Assembly (NCBI GenBank): GCA_937975715.1 | Contig: CALJUA010000068.1 | Location: forward strand, 1 to 14,598 | Direction of reading: 5' to 3' | Source of the DNA: an uncultured Candidatus Planktophila sp. | GTDB lineage: Bacteria > Actinomycetota > Actinomycetes > Nanopelagicales > Nanopelagicaceae | Length of the DNA stretch: 14,598 nt | Notes under the pieces: model-generated | What the model was told of the DNA's origin: nothing | Seen by the model: the letters and a program-made list of their open reading frames with translations, nothing else | Database searches by the model: none | Program-made: the position numbers and the translations under genes | Shown here: positions 7,071 to 13,777 of the stretch, one piece after another | Layout: the number at the start of each line of letters is the position of its first letter | Numbering within the stretch: position 1 is the stretch's first letter

Positions 7071-7794
7071 AGAATTCGATGAAATTGTTGGAGATATCGA
7101 AGACGAGCTCGACCTTACTCTCTATGCAGATATAGATGAGCTTGCAGAAGAAGTCACTGACCAGATTCTGCTTGCAATTGAGAATGGCCTTTTAGCAGAT
7201 GGCACATTTCATTTAGTTCTTACTGGCGGAACTCTTGGTGTTCAAATCTCCAACGCTTTAGTTGCAGTTTTTAATGCTGCGCCAGAGATGTATAAAGGTC
7301 TTCATATCTGGTGGAGCGACGAACGCTTTGTTGAGCTCGAAAGTAGCGAACGCAATGCAGCACCTTTCCATGGCACTCTTACGAATTCCAACATCACTGT
7401 CCACGAATCATTGGCTCCTGATTCACCAGCGACTATCGATGATGCTGTGGCGGATTATGCAGATGCTCTCAAGGGTGTCACGATCAATCTCAATATCTTG
7501 GGTGTTGGTCCAGATGGTCATGTGGCCTCGCTATTTCCAGGCGTTGCAGATTTGGATGATCGCAGAGATATCTTCGCAATTACAGATTCGCCAAAACCTC
7601 CAGCAGCTCGCATCTCATTTACGATGAAATTCATAAATGAGGCGCAAGAAGTTTGGATAGTCGCAGCAGGCGAAAACAAAGCCGAAGCTGTTGCGAAAAT
7701 CATCGAGGGTGATTTATCAATACCCGCCAGTTACGTTAGCGCTAAGGCTCGTACACGCCTGATCGTCGACCAAGCTGCATTCTTCGCTGAGTAA
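7063..7794 (+). CDS. pgl: 6-phosphogluconolactonase
   Basis: A 243-residue cytoplasmic enzyme hydrolysing 6-phospho-D-glucono-1,5-lactone to 6-phosphogluconate, the second step of the oxidative pentose-phosphate pathway. It is of the DevB/SOL type. Visible motifs are: the phosphate-binding loop LTGGTLG (T54-G59, a variant of the usual SGGxTP); WWSDERFV (W83-R88), which corresponds to the W-x-D-E-R-x-V signature; and LGVGPDGHVASLFPG (from L146; H153 is the expected catalytic histidine). The N-terminus is markedly acidic. Length is normal for the family (about 230-260). It overlaps the upstream acetyltransferase by 8 bases, has a good ribosome-binding site, and is followed by gnd and zwf, which supply the flanking steps of the same pathway. 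Confidence 0.94.
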   Translation: MSEEFDEIVGDIEDELDLTLYADIDELAEEVTDQILLAIENGLLADGTFHLVLTGGTLGVQISNALVAVFNAAPEMYKGLHIWWSDERFVELESSERNAAPFHGTLTNSNITVHESLAPDSPATIDDAVADYADALKGVTINLNILGVGPDGHVASLFPGVADLDDRRDIFAITDSPKPPAARISFTMKFINEAQEVWIVAAGENKAEAVAKIIEGDLSIPASYVSAKARTRLIVDQAAFFAE

Positions 7795-7804
7795 CTTCAT
7801 CCCC

Positions 7805-7810
7805 TAGAAT
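7805..7810 (+). promoter_or_regulatory. Putative -10 box of gnd (leaderless start)
   Basis: TAGAAT (5 of 6 matches to TATAAT) is followed by CGCCTCCC and the gnd ATG, an 8-base gap. No Shine-Dalgarno sequence is present in the 24-base pgl-gnd gap. This points to an internal promoter that drives gnd-zwf separately from pgl. No clear -35 box is seen. Confidence 0.6.
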
Positions 7811-7818
7811 CGCCTCCC

Positions 7819-8811
7819 ATGAGCACAACTACTTTTGGCATGGTCGGACTCGGTCGAATGGGCGCAAATATCGTGCGCCGTCTCCACCGTCACAACATCA
7901 CATCTGTTGTCTACGACGTCTCTCCTGATTCAGTAAAGGCGCTAGCTGCCGAAGGGTCAATCGGTGCAAACGATCTTGCAGATCTCGCTTCAAAGCTGAC
8001 TGCTCCACGCACCGTCTGGGTCATGGTTCCAGCAGGCGTTACCGATTCAACAATCGCTGCCGTAGCTGAGGTTCTCTCACCAGGCGACACCATCATTGAT
8101 GGCGGAAATAGCTATTACAAGAATGACCTTAAGAACGCAGAACTCCTTGCGGTAAAGGGAATCAACTTTGTTGATGTCGGAACTTCTGGCGGTGTCTACG
8201 GACTCGAGCGCGGATACTCGTTGATGATTGGTGGCGACGATGCTGTCGTAAAGTCACTTGATCCAATCTTCAAGGCGCTCTGCCCAGGGGTAGAAGCTGA
8301 AGAGCGCACACCTGGTCGCACAGGCGAGCCATCACAAGCCGAATACGGATACCTGCATTGCGGCCCAACAGGTTCTGGTCACTTCGTAAAGATGATTCAC
8401 AACGGAATCGAATACGGAATGATGGCTGCATTTGCAGAAGGTCTTGCAATCTTTGAAGCAGCAGATGAGATGACACCTGCATACAACCTCGATATTCCAG
8501 AGATTACTGAAGTATGGCGTCGCGGCTCAGTTGTTGCGTCATGGCTTCTCGATCTCACAGCCCAGGCACTCAACGAATCCCATGAACTCACAGAGTACTC
8601 AACTCAGGTGAGCGATAGCGGCGAAGGTCGTTGGACAGTTCAGGCTGCAATCGAGGCAGGAATTCCTGCACATGTCTTGAGCGCTTCTCTCTATTCACGT
8701 TTTGCATCACGTAATAACGATGAATTCGGTAATCGAGTCCTCAGCGCAATGCGTTACAAGTTTGGTGGACATAACGAGAAGCCCCAGTCGACTCCAAATA
8801 AGGCTAATTAA
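7819..8811 (+). CDS. gnd: 6-phosphogluconate dehydrogenase, decarboxylating, short type
   Basis: A 330-residue enzyme oxidising and decarboxylating 6-phosphogluconate to ribulose-5-phosphate. It is of the ~300-residue class, lacking the long C-terminal extension of the ~470-residue E. coli form. Motifs: the Rossmann fingerprint MVGLGRMGANIVRRL; an acidic end of strand 2 (VYDVSP), which in known families favours NAD over NADP; IDGGNSYYKND; the substrate-binding TSGGVYGLERGYSLMIGG; and GPTGSGHFVKMIHNGIEYG with catalytic K191 and H194/N195. The all-helical C-terminal dimerisation part is present. The probable own promoter gives a leaderless mRNA. The stop overlaps the zwf start by one base (TAATG), indicating translational coupling. 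Cofactor preference is inferred only. Confidence 0.95.
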   Translation: MSTTTFGMVGLGRMGANIVRRLHRHNITSVVYDVSPDSVKALAAEGSIGANDLADLASKLTAPRTVWVMVPAGVTDSTIAAVAEVLSPGDTIIDGGNSYYKNDLKNAELLAVKGINFVDVGTSGGVYGLERGYSLMIGGDDAVVKSLDPIFKALCPGVEAEERTPGRTGEPSQAEYGYLHCGPTGSGHFVKMIHNGIEYGMMAAFAEGLAIFEAADEMTPAYNLDIPEITEVWRRGSVVASWLLDLTAQALNESHELTEYSTQVSDSGEGRWTVQAAIEAGIPAHVLSASLYSRFASRNNDEFGNRVLSAMRYKFGGHNEKPQSTPNKAN

Positions 8812-10199
8812 TGAAGGCCGATGTTCTCGTTCTCTTCGGTGCAACCGGAGATCTTGCTAAGAAGAAGTTATTTCCTGCGCTCTACGATCTAGAAGAGCTG
8901 GGTCAGTTGGATATGCCAGTTATCGGTGTGGCATCGTCAAAGTGGACTCAAGAAGTCTTTCGCAACAATGTTGAAGAAGCCATACGCACTCGCAAGCCAG
9001 AGGCAGACGAAGACGTGCTTCGCAAGATTCGCGATGAAGTTCAGCTTATTGTGGGCGATTACAACAACCCAGAGACCTTTAAAGAACTCGCAGAAGCAAT
9101 CAAGGATTACAAGCTTCCCGTTATCTATCTTGCGATTGCTCCAGAATTCTTTGCAACCATTACTGCAGCTCTTGCTGATGTAGGAATCACAAAGCGTGCA
9201 CGTGTGGTGGTTGAGAAGCCTTTCGGCCGCGACCTTGAATCTGCAAAGTCCTTGGATGCCGAGCTCAAAAAGCTCCTTCCGGAAGAACAGATTTACCGTA
9301 TTGATCACTACCTAGGCAAAGAAGCTGTTGAAGACCTCTTGGTATTCCGCTTTGCAAACACACTCTTCGAGCCGGTCTGGAACCGCAACTACGTCTCCAA
9401 TATTCAGATCACCATGGCTGAAAGTTTTGGTATTGATGGTCGTGGCAAGTTCTATGACGGAGTCGGTGCTACTCGTGACGTTCTGCAGAACCATTTGCTC
9501 CAGGTTCTCACAATGTTGACGATGGAACCTCCTACCAGCATGAACTCTGAAGATATGCAGAATGAGAAAATCAAGGTTCTTTCGGCTATCCGCGATATCA
9601 AGCAGAGCGATGTTGTTCGAGGTCAATTCGTTGGATACCTAGATGAAGAAGGCGTTGCAGAAAATTCAGATACTGAAACTTTCGTTGCAATGAAGCTCTT
9701 CATCGATAACTGGCGTTGGGCTGGCGTACCTATCTATCTCCGTACAGGTAAGAAGATGCCAGAGACCGTGCTTGAAGTTATCGTTGAATTTAAGCAGCCA
9801 CCTCGTGCGCTCTTTGGCAAAGCAGAATCAAACCAGGTGCGTTTCCGTCTCGGCAAGGATGATGGTGTAGACATCTCACTTCAGGCGAAGAAGCCGGGCA
9901 CCAAGCTTGTTTCAGAGACTGTTGATCTCTCTGTTGAGTTCTTCACCGAATTCGGAGATCGCCAAGGACCTTACGAGCGTTTGTTGCGTGCTGCGATGCT
10001 AGGAGATCACTTCCGCTTCACACGTATCGATGCGGTGCTTCACTCATGGGCGATCCTGGATGAGATTCTCCATAACCCACATCGCTGCCATCCTTACTTT
10101 GAAGGTACATGGGGACCTGAAGAAGCTGAAGAGCTCATTCCTGGTGGATGGAATCCGGTCGGTAGTGAAGCTGACGACATCAAGCTAAGTCACCACTAG
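8811..10199 (+). CDS. zwf: Glucose-6-phosphate 1-dehydrogenase
   Basis: A 462-residue enzyme catalysing the first oxidative pentose-phosphate step (glucose-6-phosphate to 6-phosphogluconolactone, producing NAD(P)H). The N-terminal nucleotide-binding motif is LFGATGDLAKKKLFPALY (G-x-x-G-D-L). The active-site signature is RIDHYLGKE (R163-E171; D165 and H166 bind substrate). The expected catalytic base is H228 in VLQNHLLQ. EKPFGRD and LRTGKKM are also conserved positions. It is slightly shorter than many G6PDHs (480-510) but appears complete. The start at 8811 is set by the one-base overlap with the gnd stop and by a weak AAGG seven bases upstream. No opcA-like G6PDH-assembly gene, common next to actinobacterial zwf, is present here. 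Confidence 0.97.
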   Translation: MKADVLVLFGATGDLAKKKLFPALYDLEELGQLDMPVIGVASSKWTQEVFRNNVEEAIRTRKPEADEDVLRKIRDEVQLIVGDYNNPETFKELAEAIKDYKLPVIYLAIAPEFFATITAALADVGITKRARVVVEKPFGRDLESAKSLDAELKKLLPEEQIYRIDHYLGKEAVEDLLVFRFANTLFEPVWNRNYVSNIQITMAESFGIDGRGKFYDGVGATRDVLQNHLLQVLTMLTMEPPTSMNSEDMQNEKIKVLSAIRDIKQSDVVRGQFVGYLDEEGVAENSDTETFVAMKLFIDNWRWAGVPIYLRTGKKMPETVLEVIVEFKQPPRALFGKAESNQVRFRLGKDDGVDISLQAKKPGTKLVSETVDLSVEFFTEFGDRQGPYERLLRAAMLGDHFRFTRIDAVLHSWAILDEILHNPHRCHPYFEGTWGPEEAEELIPGGWNPVGSEADDIKLSHH

Positions 10200-10243
10200 T
10201 TCGTCAACTTCAATCGCAAGCTTTTGAACCTCATTGAAACGAG

Positions 10244-11485
10244 TTAGTTAGATGCTTGGCCGCTGCGGTGAAGATAGCGGCCAAGGAAGTCGGCCTTAAA
10301 TTCATAGAAGGTGCCATCTAGTAAATGTTGGCGCATCTGATCGACCAGGCGAACGATAAATCGCTCATTGTGAATCGTTGCCAGTGTTGCTGCGACCATC
10401 TCTTTACCGCGGAATAAGTGGCATAGGTATGCACGTGTGTAATTAGCGCAGGTGTAGCAATCGCATTCGGCATCAATGGGATTGAAGTCGCGAATATAAC
10501 CTGCATTGGAGACGTTGAAACGTCCTGTCATTGTGTAGACCGCGCTAGTGCGAGCAATGCGAGATGCTAGAACGCAGTCGAATGTATCGACACCGTTTTC
10601 TACTCCGACAAAGAGATCTTCTGGGGCGCCAATACCGAGTAAGTGCTTTGGTTTTTCCTGGGGGAGAGTCGAATTAACCCAGCTAACAATCGTTCCGAGT
10701 GATTCTTTATCGAGCGCTCCGCCGATTCCAAAGCCGTCAAAGCTGATTCCTGAAGATGACATCGAGCCGAGATCGGCGGCAGCTTCCTTGCGAAGGTCTT
10801 CGTACTGCGCACCTTGGATTACACCGAACAAAGCTTGATACGGCTTATCGCTGCGAGATTCAGTGAGTCGCTTGTGCTCATCCAGGCAACGAATTGCCCA
10901 ATTGTGTGTGCGCTCCATTGCCAGCTCTTGGTAGGGGCGAGTGTTGTGAAGCGTTGTGCACTCATCGAATGCAAACATGATGTCTGCACCGATTTTATGT
11001 TGGATCTGCATTGAGATCTCAGCGCTAAATCGGTGCATCGATCCATCGAGGTGAGATTTGAAAGTCACGCCCTCATCATCGACATGGGCCAAACGTTCTT
11101 TATTGCCAGCGATTACTTGGTCGGATCTAAAAGTCTGCGCGTCCATTGCAAGGACTTTCTTAAAGCCAACGCCAAGTGAGAGAACTTGAAATCCACCGCT
11201 ATCGGTAAAGGTGGGCTTGTCCCAGTTCATAAATGAACCTAAGCCACCTGCCTCATCCAGAACATCGGGGCCAGGCTGGAGATACAAGTGATAAGCGTTT
11301 GCAAGAAGTGCTTGCGCGCCGAGATCTTCCATGGCGCCAGGCAGAACCGACTTCACTGTTGCCTTTGTTCCAACTGGAATAAAGGCGGGAGTTTGGATTT
11401 CTCCATGAGGTGTAGTGATTGTTCCGACGCGAGCAAGACCCTTTTCAGAGGCGTGCTTTATCTCGTACTGAAAGCCGGAAGACAT
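10244..11485 (-). CDS. tgt: tRNA-guanine(34) transglycosylase (queuine/preQ1 tRNA-ribosyltransferase)
   Basis: A 413-residue enzyme exchanging guanine-34 in the anticodon of Asp, Asn, His and Tyr tRNAs for a queuosine precursor or queuine. Visible are the general acid/base D95 in FTDSGGFQVLSLG, the nucleophile D303 in FDCVLASRIAR, and the zinc site C341-x-C343-x2-C346 with H372 in IHNERF. The C346-H372 spacing equals that I recall for E. coli Tgt. The distance D95-D303 is about 30 residues longer than in E. coli or Zymomonas enzymes. The extra stretch lies after LSLG (GVGFKKVLAMDAQTF onward) and before the conserved GVTFKSHLDGS; such an insert may be lineage-typical. It is convergent with zwf across 44 bases and divergent from the hydrolase gene. 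No queuosine-synthesis genes are in view. Confidence 0.95.
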   Translation of the reverse strand: MSSGFQYEIKHASEKGLARVGTITTPHGEIQTPAFIPVGTKATVKSVLPGAMEDLGAQALLANAYHLYLQPGPDVLDEAGGLGSFMNWDKPTFTDSGGFQVLSLGVGFKKVLAMDAQTFRSDQVIAGNKERLAHVDDEGVTFKSHLDGSMHRFSAEISMQIQHKIGADIMFAFDECTTLHNTRPYQELAMERTHNWAIRCLDEHKRLTESRSDKPYQALFGVIQGAQYEDLRKEAAADLGSMSSSGISFDGFGIGGALDKESLGTIVSWVNSTLPQEKPKHLLGIGAPEDLFVGVENGVDTFDCVLASRIARTSAVYTMTGRFNVSNAGYIRDFNPIDAECDCYTCANYTRAYLCHLFRGKEMVAATLATIHNERFIVRLVDQMRQHLLDGTFYEFKADFLGRYLHRSGQASN

Positions 11486-11491
11486 AGAGGT

Positions 11492-11497
11492 ATTCTG
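11492..11497 (-). promoter_or_regulatory. Weak candidate -10 box of tgt
   Basis: On the minus strand CAGAAT (4 of 6 matches to TATAAT) is followed by ACCTCT and the tgt ATG, the same 6-base geometry as at gabT. It lacks the first T of the consensus, so support is modest. It overlaps the -35 element proposed for the divergent hydrolase gene. Confidence 0.35.
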
Positions 11498-11524
11498 ACA
11501 GAGTATTCATTTGAGGTTTACACT
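11495..11524 (+). promoter_or_regulatory. Promoter of the alpha/beta hydrolase-MFS pair (leaderless start)
   Basis: CTGACA (11495-11500, 5 of 6 matches to TTGACA) and TACACT (11519-11524, 4 of 6 matches) are separated by 18 bases. TCCCGA then leads directly to the ATG at 11531, so the transcript probably starts at or beside the initiation codon. This is the most complete promoter in the window and the best support for leaderless initiation. Confidence 0.62.
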
Positions 11525-11530
11525 TCCCGA

Positions 11531-12397
11531 ATGCCTACACTCAAGCTGACCGATGGTCGTTTCCTCGAATACTTCGATAACGGCATCGCTTCGACAAGCG
11601 CAATCGTCTTTCACCACGGCACTCCAGCTCACGCATCGCTCTGGGCTTCATGGTTAGAGAAAGCGGCTGCTGCTGGAATTCGAGCGCTCAGCTATAGCAG
11701 AGCTGGATATGGCATCAGCGATCGCAATGAAGGTCGCACGGTGCTCTCCAATAATCATGATATCCGAGAGCTTTTAGATTCCTTTGGTATCCGCGATTTC
11801 ATTTCTATTGGTTGGTCAGGTGGCGGACCGCACGCGCTAGCGACAACAACACTTGCTGGATGCAAGGGTGCAATTACTTTGGCGGGAGTCGGCGAATACG
11901 GTGCAACCGATTTAAATTTCCTTGCGGGCATGGGTCCTGAGAACGAAGAAGAATTTGGCGAAGCTCTCAAGGGCGAAGCAGCAATCTCTGCATGGATGGA
12001 GAAGAACGCACAAAGCTTTAAATCGGTAACTGAAACAGAAATTCGTGAAGCACTCGGTGGTCTTATCGGTGATGTAGATAAGAAAGCTTTGGAAGGTCCG
12101 ATTGCAGATGAATATGCAACAGCTACACGTAAGGGACTTGCGGTAAGTTTTGATGGATGGATCGATGACGATATTGCTTTCGTTGCACCATGGGGATTTA
12201 AACTTTCTGAGATTTCAGTTCCAGTCCTGATTTGGCAGGGCGATGATGACTTCATGGTTCCGCATGCGCATTCTTATTGGCTTGAAAAACATATCCCTAC
12301 TGCGCAACTCAATTTCGTCCAAGGACATGGACATGTCTCACTCATTGCTGATTACAAAGATCAAGTAATTGCACAGGCAGAGGAGCTCTTGAAGTAA
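11531..12397 (+). CDS. Alpha/beta-fold hydrolase
   Basis: A 288-residue protein of the alpha/beta-hydrolase superfamily. The oxyanion-hole segment is HGTPAHASLW; the nucleophile is S96 in GWSGGGPHA (G-x-S-x-G); the likely acid is D240 in QGDDDFMVP; and the histidine is H268 (or H266) in GHGHVS, so the triad is complete. A helical cap region probably covers about residues 125-190. No signal peptide is seen, so it should be cytoplasmic. Relatives include esterases, haloalkane/epoxide hydrolases and proline iminopeptidase-like enzymes; the substrate cannot be assigned. The start at 11531 is preferred over an open frame reaching 11288 because that extension lies antisense to tgt, and because the protein homology and the TACACT promoter both begin here. 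The next gene, an MFS transporter, abuts it without a gap. Confidence 0.9.
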   Translation: MPTLKLTDGRFLEYFDNGIASTSAIVFHHGTPAHASLWASWLEKAAAAGIRALSYSRAGYGISDRNEGRTVLSNNHDIRELLDSFGIRDFISIGWSGGGPHALATTTLAGCKGAITLAGVGEYGATDLNFLAGMGPENEEEFGEALKGEAAISAWMEKNAQSFKSVTETEIREALGGLIGDVDKKALEGPIADEYATATRKGLAVSFDGWIDDDIAFVAPWGFKLSEISVPVLIWQGDDDFMVPHAHSYWLEKHIPTAQLNFVQGHGHVSLIADYKDQVIAQAEELLK

Positions 12398-13621
12398 ATG
12401 CTCTATAGCGAAATTCGCGAGGTCCTTAACCCTAAATCCCGCAAGATGGTTCTAGGTATTTGCCTCAACGCAATCGGCGGGGGAATGACCCTCTCGCTCT
12501 TATTGGTTTACCTCCACGATATGCGCGGCTTCACCAATACCTTTGGTGGATTCTTGTTGGCCTGGGGTGCAATCGTTTCGATTATCGCGAGCACTCCGAT
12601 GGGCGCGCTAGTAGATCGAATTGGGCCAAAGAAGGTGATGATTGTTGGACTATTACTCAATAGCGCCGCAGCGTTCTCTCTGGCATTTGTCACAACACAT
12701 CTTCATGTAATTCTTGCACTGACTGCAATCAACATTGCAGGACAGGCGATTTGGCCGTCACAGAGCGTTGTTCTTACTCGCGTAACTCCCGAAGAGAATC
12801 GCTCCAAGATCTTTGGTCTTAACTTTATGTTGCTCAATCTTGGACTCGGACTCGGTGGACTGATTGGCTCTCTGATTATTCAAGAAGGTTCATTGCGATC
12901 ATTCCAATGGATGTACTGGATTGATTCAGCGACATTCCTTATCTACTTAGGAATCATCCTCTCGCTTCATGGCGAAGGTTTAGATAAATATGAACCTAAA
13001 GCCGATGAACTAGAGCAAGGCACATATCGTGATTTATTCAAGATTAAGCCCCTGGTATTACTCGGAACTGGTGGAATCATTCTCTTCACATTTGGCTATG
13101 GTGTCATTCAGGCCGGTGTCCCAATCTTCGCAACTCAATTTCTTGGTCTCTCTCCCAAGTGGCTCGGGTTAATTTTCGGAGTCAACACCATCGCAATCTT
13201 TACTCTGCAGCCACTAGTGATGCGAATCTTGGAGCGGTATTCAAAGTACAACGCACTGATTGCTATCGGAATAATCTGGTCAGCTTCTTGGATCTTTGTT
13301 GGCGTTGCACCGGCGCTGCCATTAGTTGCATCAGGAATCGCACTCTGTCTTAGCCAATTGGTCTTTGCCATCGGTGAGATGGTTCAGGCACCCGTCATTC
13401 CCACTCTTGCCAATGAGCTTGCCCCTGAAAATATCCGCGGTCGAGCCAACGCATTTATGAGCCTCCAGTGGAGCATCTCTGGCGTAGCCGGCCCTGCGAT
13501 CACAGGCTTGATGCTCGGCGCCGATCGCCCAGGGCTCTGGGTAGTCTCGATGTTCGTCGGCTCATTTCTGGCCATTCCGCTCTTCCTGGCGATGAAGCGG
13601 GCGGCAGCGGCGAGCGCTTAA
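12398..13621 (+). CDS. Major facilitator superfamily transporter
   Basis: A 407-residue integral membrane protein with about 12 hydrophobic segments (estimated by eye), the normal MFS size. The loop 2-3 signature is GALVDRIGPKKV (G69-K79; G-x-x-x-D-R-x-G-x-K/R), typical of drug/proton antiporter-like and sugar-efflux-like members. A central cytoplasmic linker carries charged residues (about 195-212: KYEPKADELEQGTYRDLF). Near the C-terminus, PENIRGRANAFMSLQW resembles the second copy of the motif region. The ATG follows the hydrolase TAA immediately, with AGGAG 12 bases upstream, so the two genes form one transcription unit. It may export or import a substrate or product of the hydrolase; that is inference. 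The transported compound is unknown. Confidence 0.92.
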   Translation: MLYSEIREVLNPKSRKMVLGICLNAIGGGMTLSLLLVYLHDMRGFTNTFGGFLLAWGAIVSIIASTPMGALVDRIGPKKVMIVGLLLNSAAAFSLAFVTTHLHVILALTAINIAGQAIWPSQSVVLTRVTPEENRSKIFGLNFMLLNLGLGLGGLIGSLIIQEGSLRSFQWMYWIDSATFLIYLGIILSLHGEGLDKYEPKADELEQGTYRDLFKIKPLVLLGTGGIILFTFGYGVIQAGVPIFATQFLGLSPKWLGLIFGVNTIAIFTLQPLVMRILERYSKYNALIAIGIIWSASWIFVGVAPALPLVASGIALCLSQLVFAIGEMVQAPVIPTLANELAPENIRGRANAFMSLQWSISGVAGPAITGLMLGADRPGLWVVSMFVGSFLAIPLFLAMKRAAAASA

Positions 13622-13628
13622 AGTATCC

Positions 13629-13664
13629 AAACCGGGGTAATTCGGACTTTTGGGGTTTCTTTTT
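13629..13664 (+). terminator. Weak candidate terminator after the MFS gene
   Basis: AAACC (13629-13633) can pair with GGTTT (13654-13658) and is followed by CTTTTT, starting 7 bases after the stop codon. The stem is short and the 20-base loop is long, so only the T tract gives real support. Confidence 0.25.
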
Positions 13665-13699
13665 CAGTAGCTTTTTACTACCCTAGCGAGTCTGTACCC

Positions 13700-13765
13700 A
13701 TGAGTTATCTCGTATTACGGGATTGCTTGTGGATGGTCATAACCGGTGCGAATGATTTGCGATAA
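13700..13765 (+). other. Possible 21-residue leader ORF upstream of the ABC permease
   Basis: A short open frame (ATG at 13700, TAA at 13763-13765) ends 12 bases before the permease GTG, with its stop touching the permease ribosome-binding site. The peptide would be MSYLVLRDCLWMVITGANDLR. It has no ribosome-binding site of its own and resembles no peptide I know. It may be a translated leader coupling to the permease, or chance. Confidence 0.2.
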
Positions 13766-13770
13766 GGGGA
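13765..13770 (+). promoter_or_regulatory. Shine-Dalgarno sequence of the ABC permease gene
   Basis: AGGGGA lies 7 bases before the GTG at 13778, an ideal spacing, and supports this GTG start. A leadered mRNA is therefore expected, with its promoter somewhere in 13622-13760, where I see no clear -35/-10 pair. Confidence 0.65.
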
Positions 13771-13777
13771 TTTACAC

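Larger units (their letters stand above)
13622..13777. other. Intergenic region between the MFS and ABC permease genes
   Basis: At 156 bases this is the longest gene-free stretch. It holds the weak terminator-like element, a T-rich segment (13646-13680), the short possible leader ORF and the permease ribosome-binding site. I see no RNA gene and no convincing promoter hexamer pair. Confidence 0.5.

Noticed and set aside
10200..10243. Possible bidirectional terminator between zwf and tgt
   Set aside because: TTCAAT (10209-10214) and ATTGAA (10233-10238) could pair, but the stem is six A+T-rich pairs with an 18-base loop and no T tract, too weak to call.
11288..11530. An in-frame 81-codon N-terminal extension of the hydrolase
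   Set aside because: It lies wholly antisense to the well-supported 5' end of tgt and over the shared promoter; the hydrolase homology and the TACACT hexamer both place the start at 11531.
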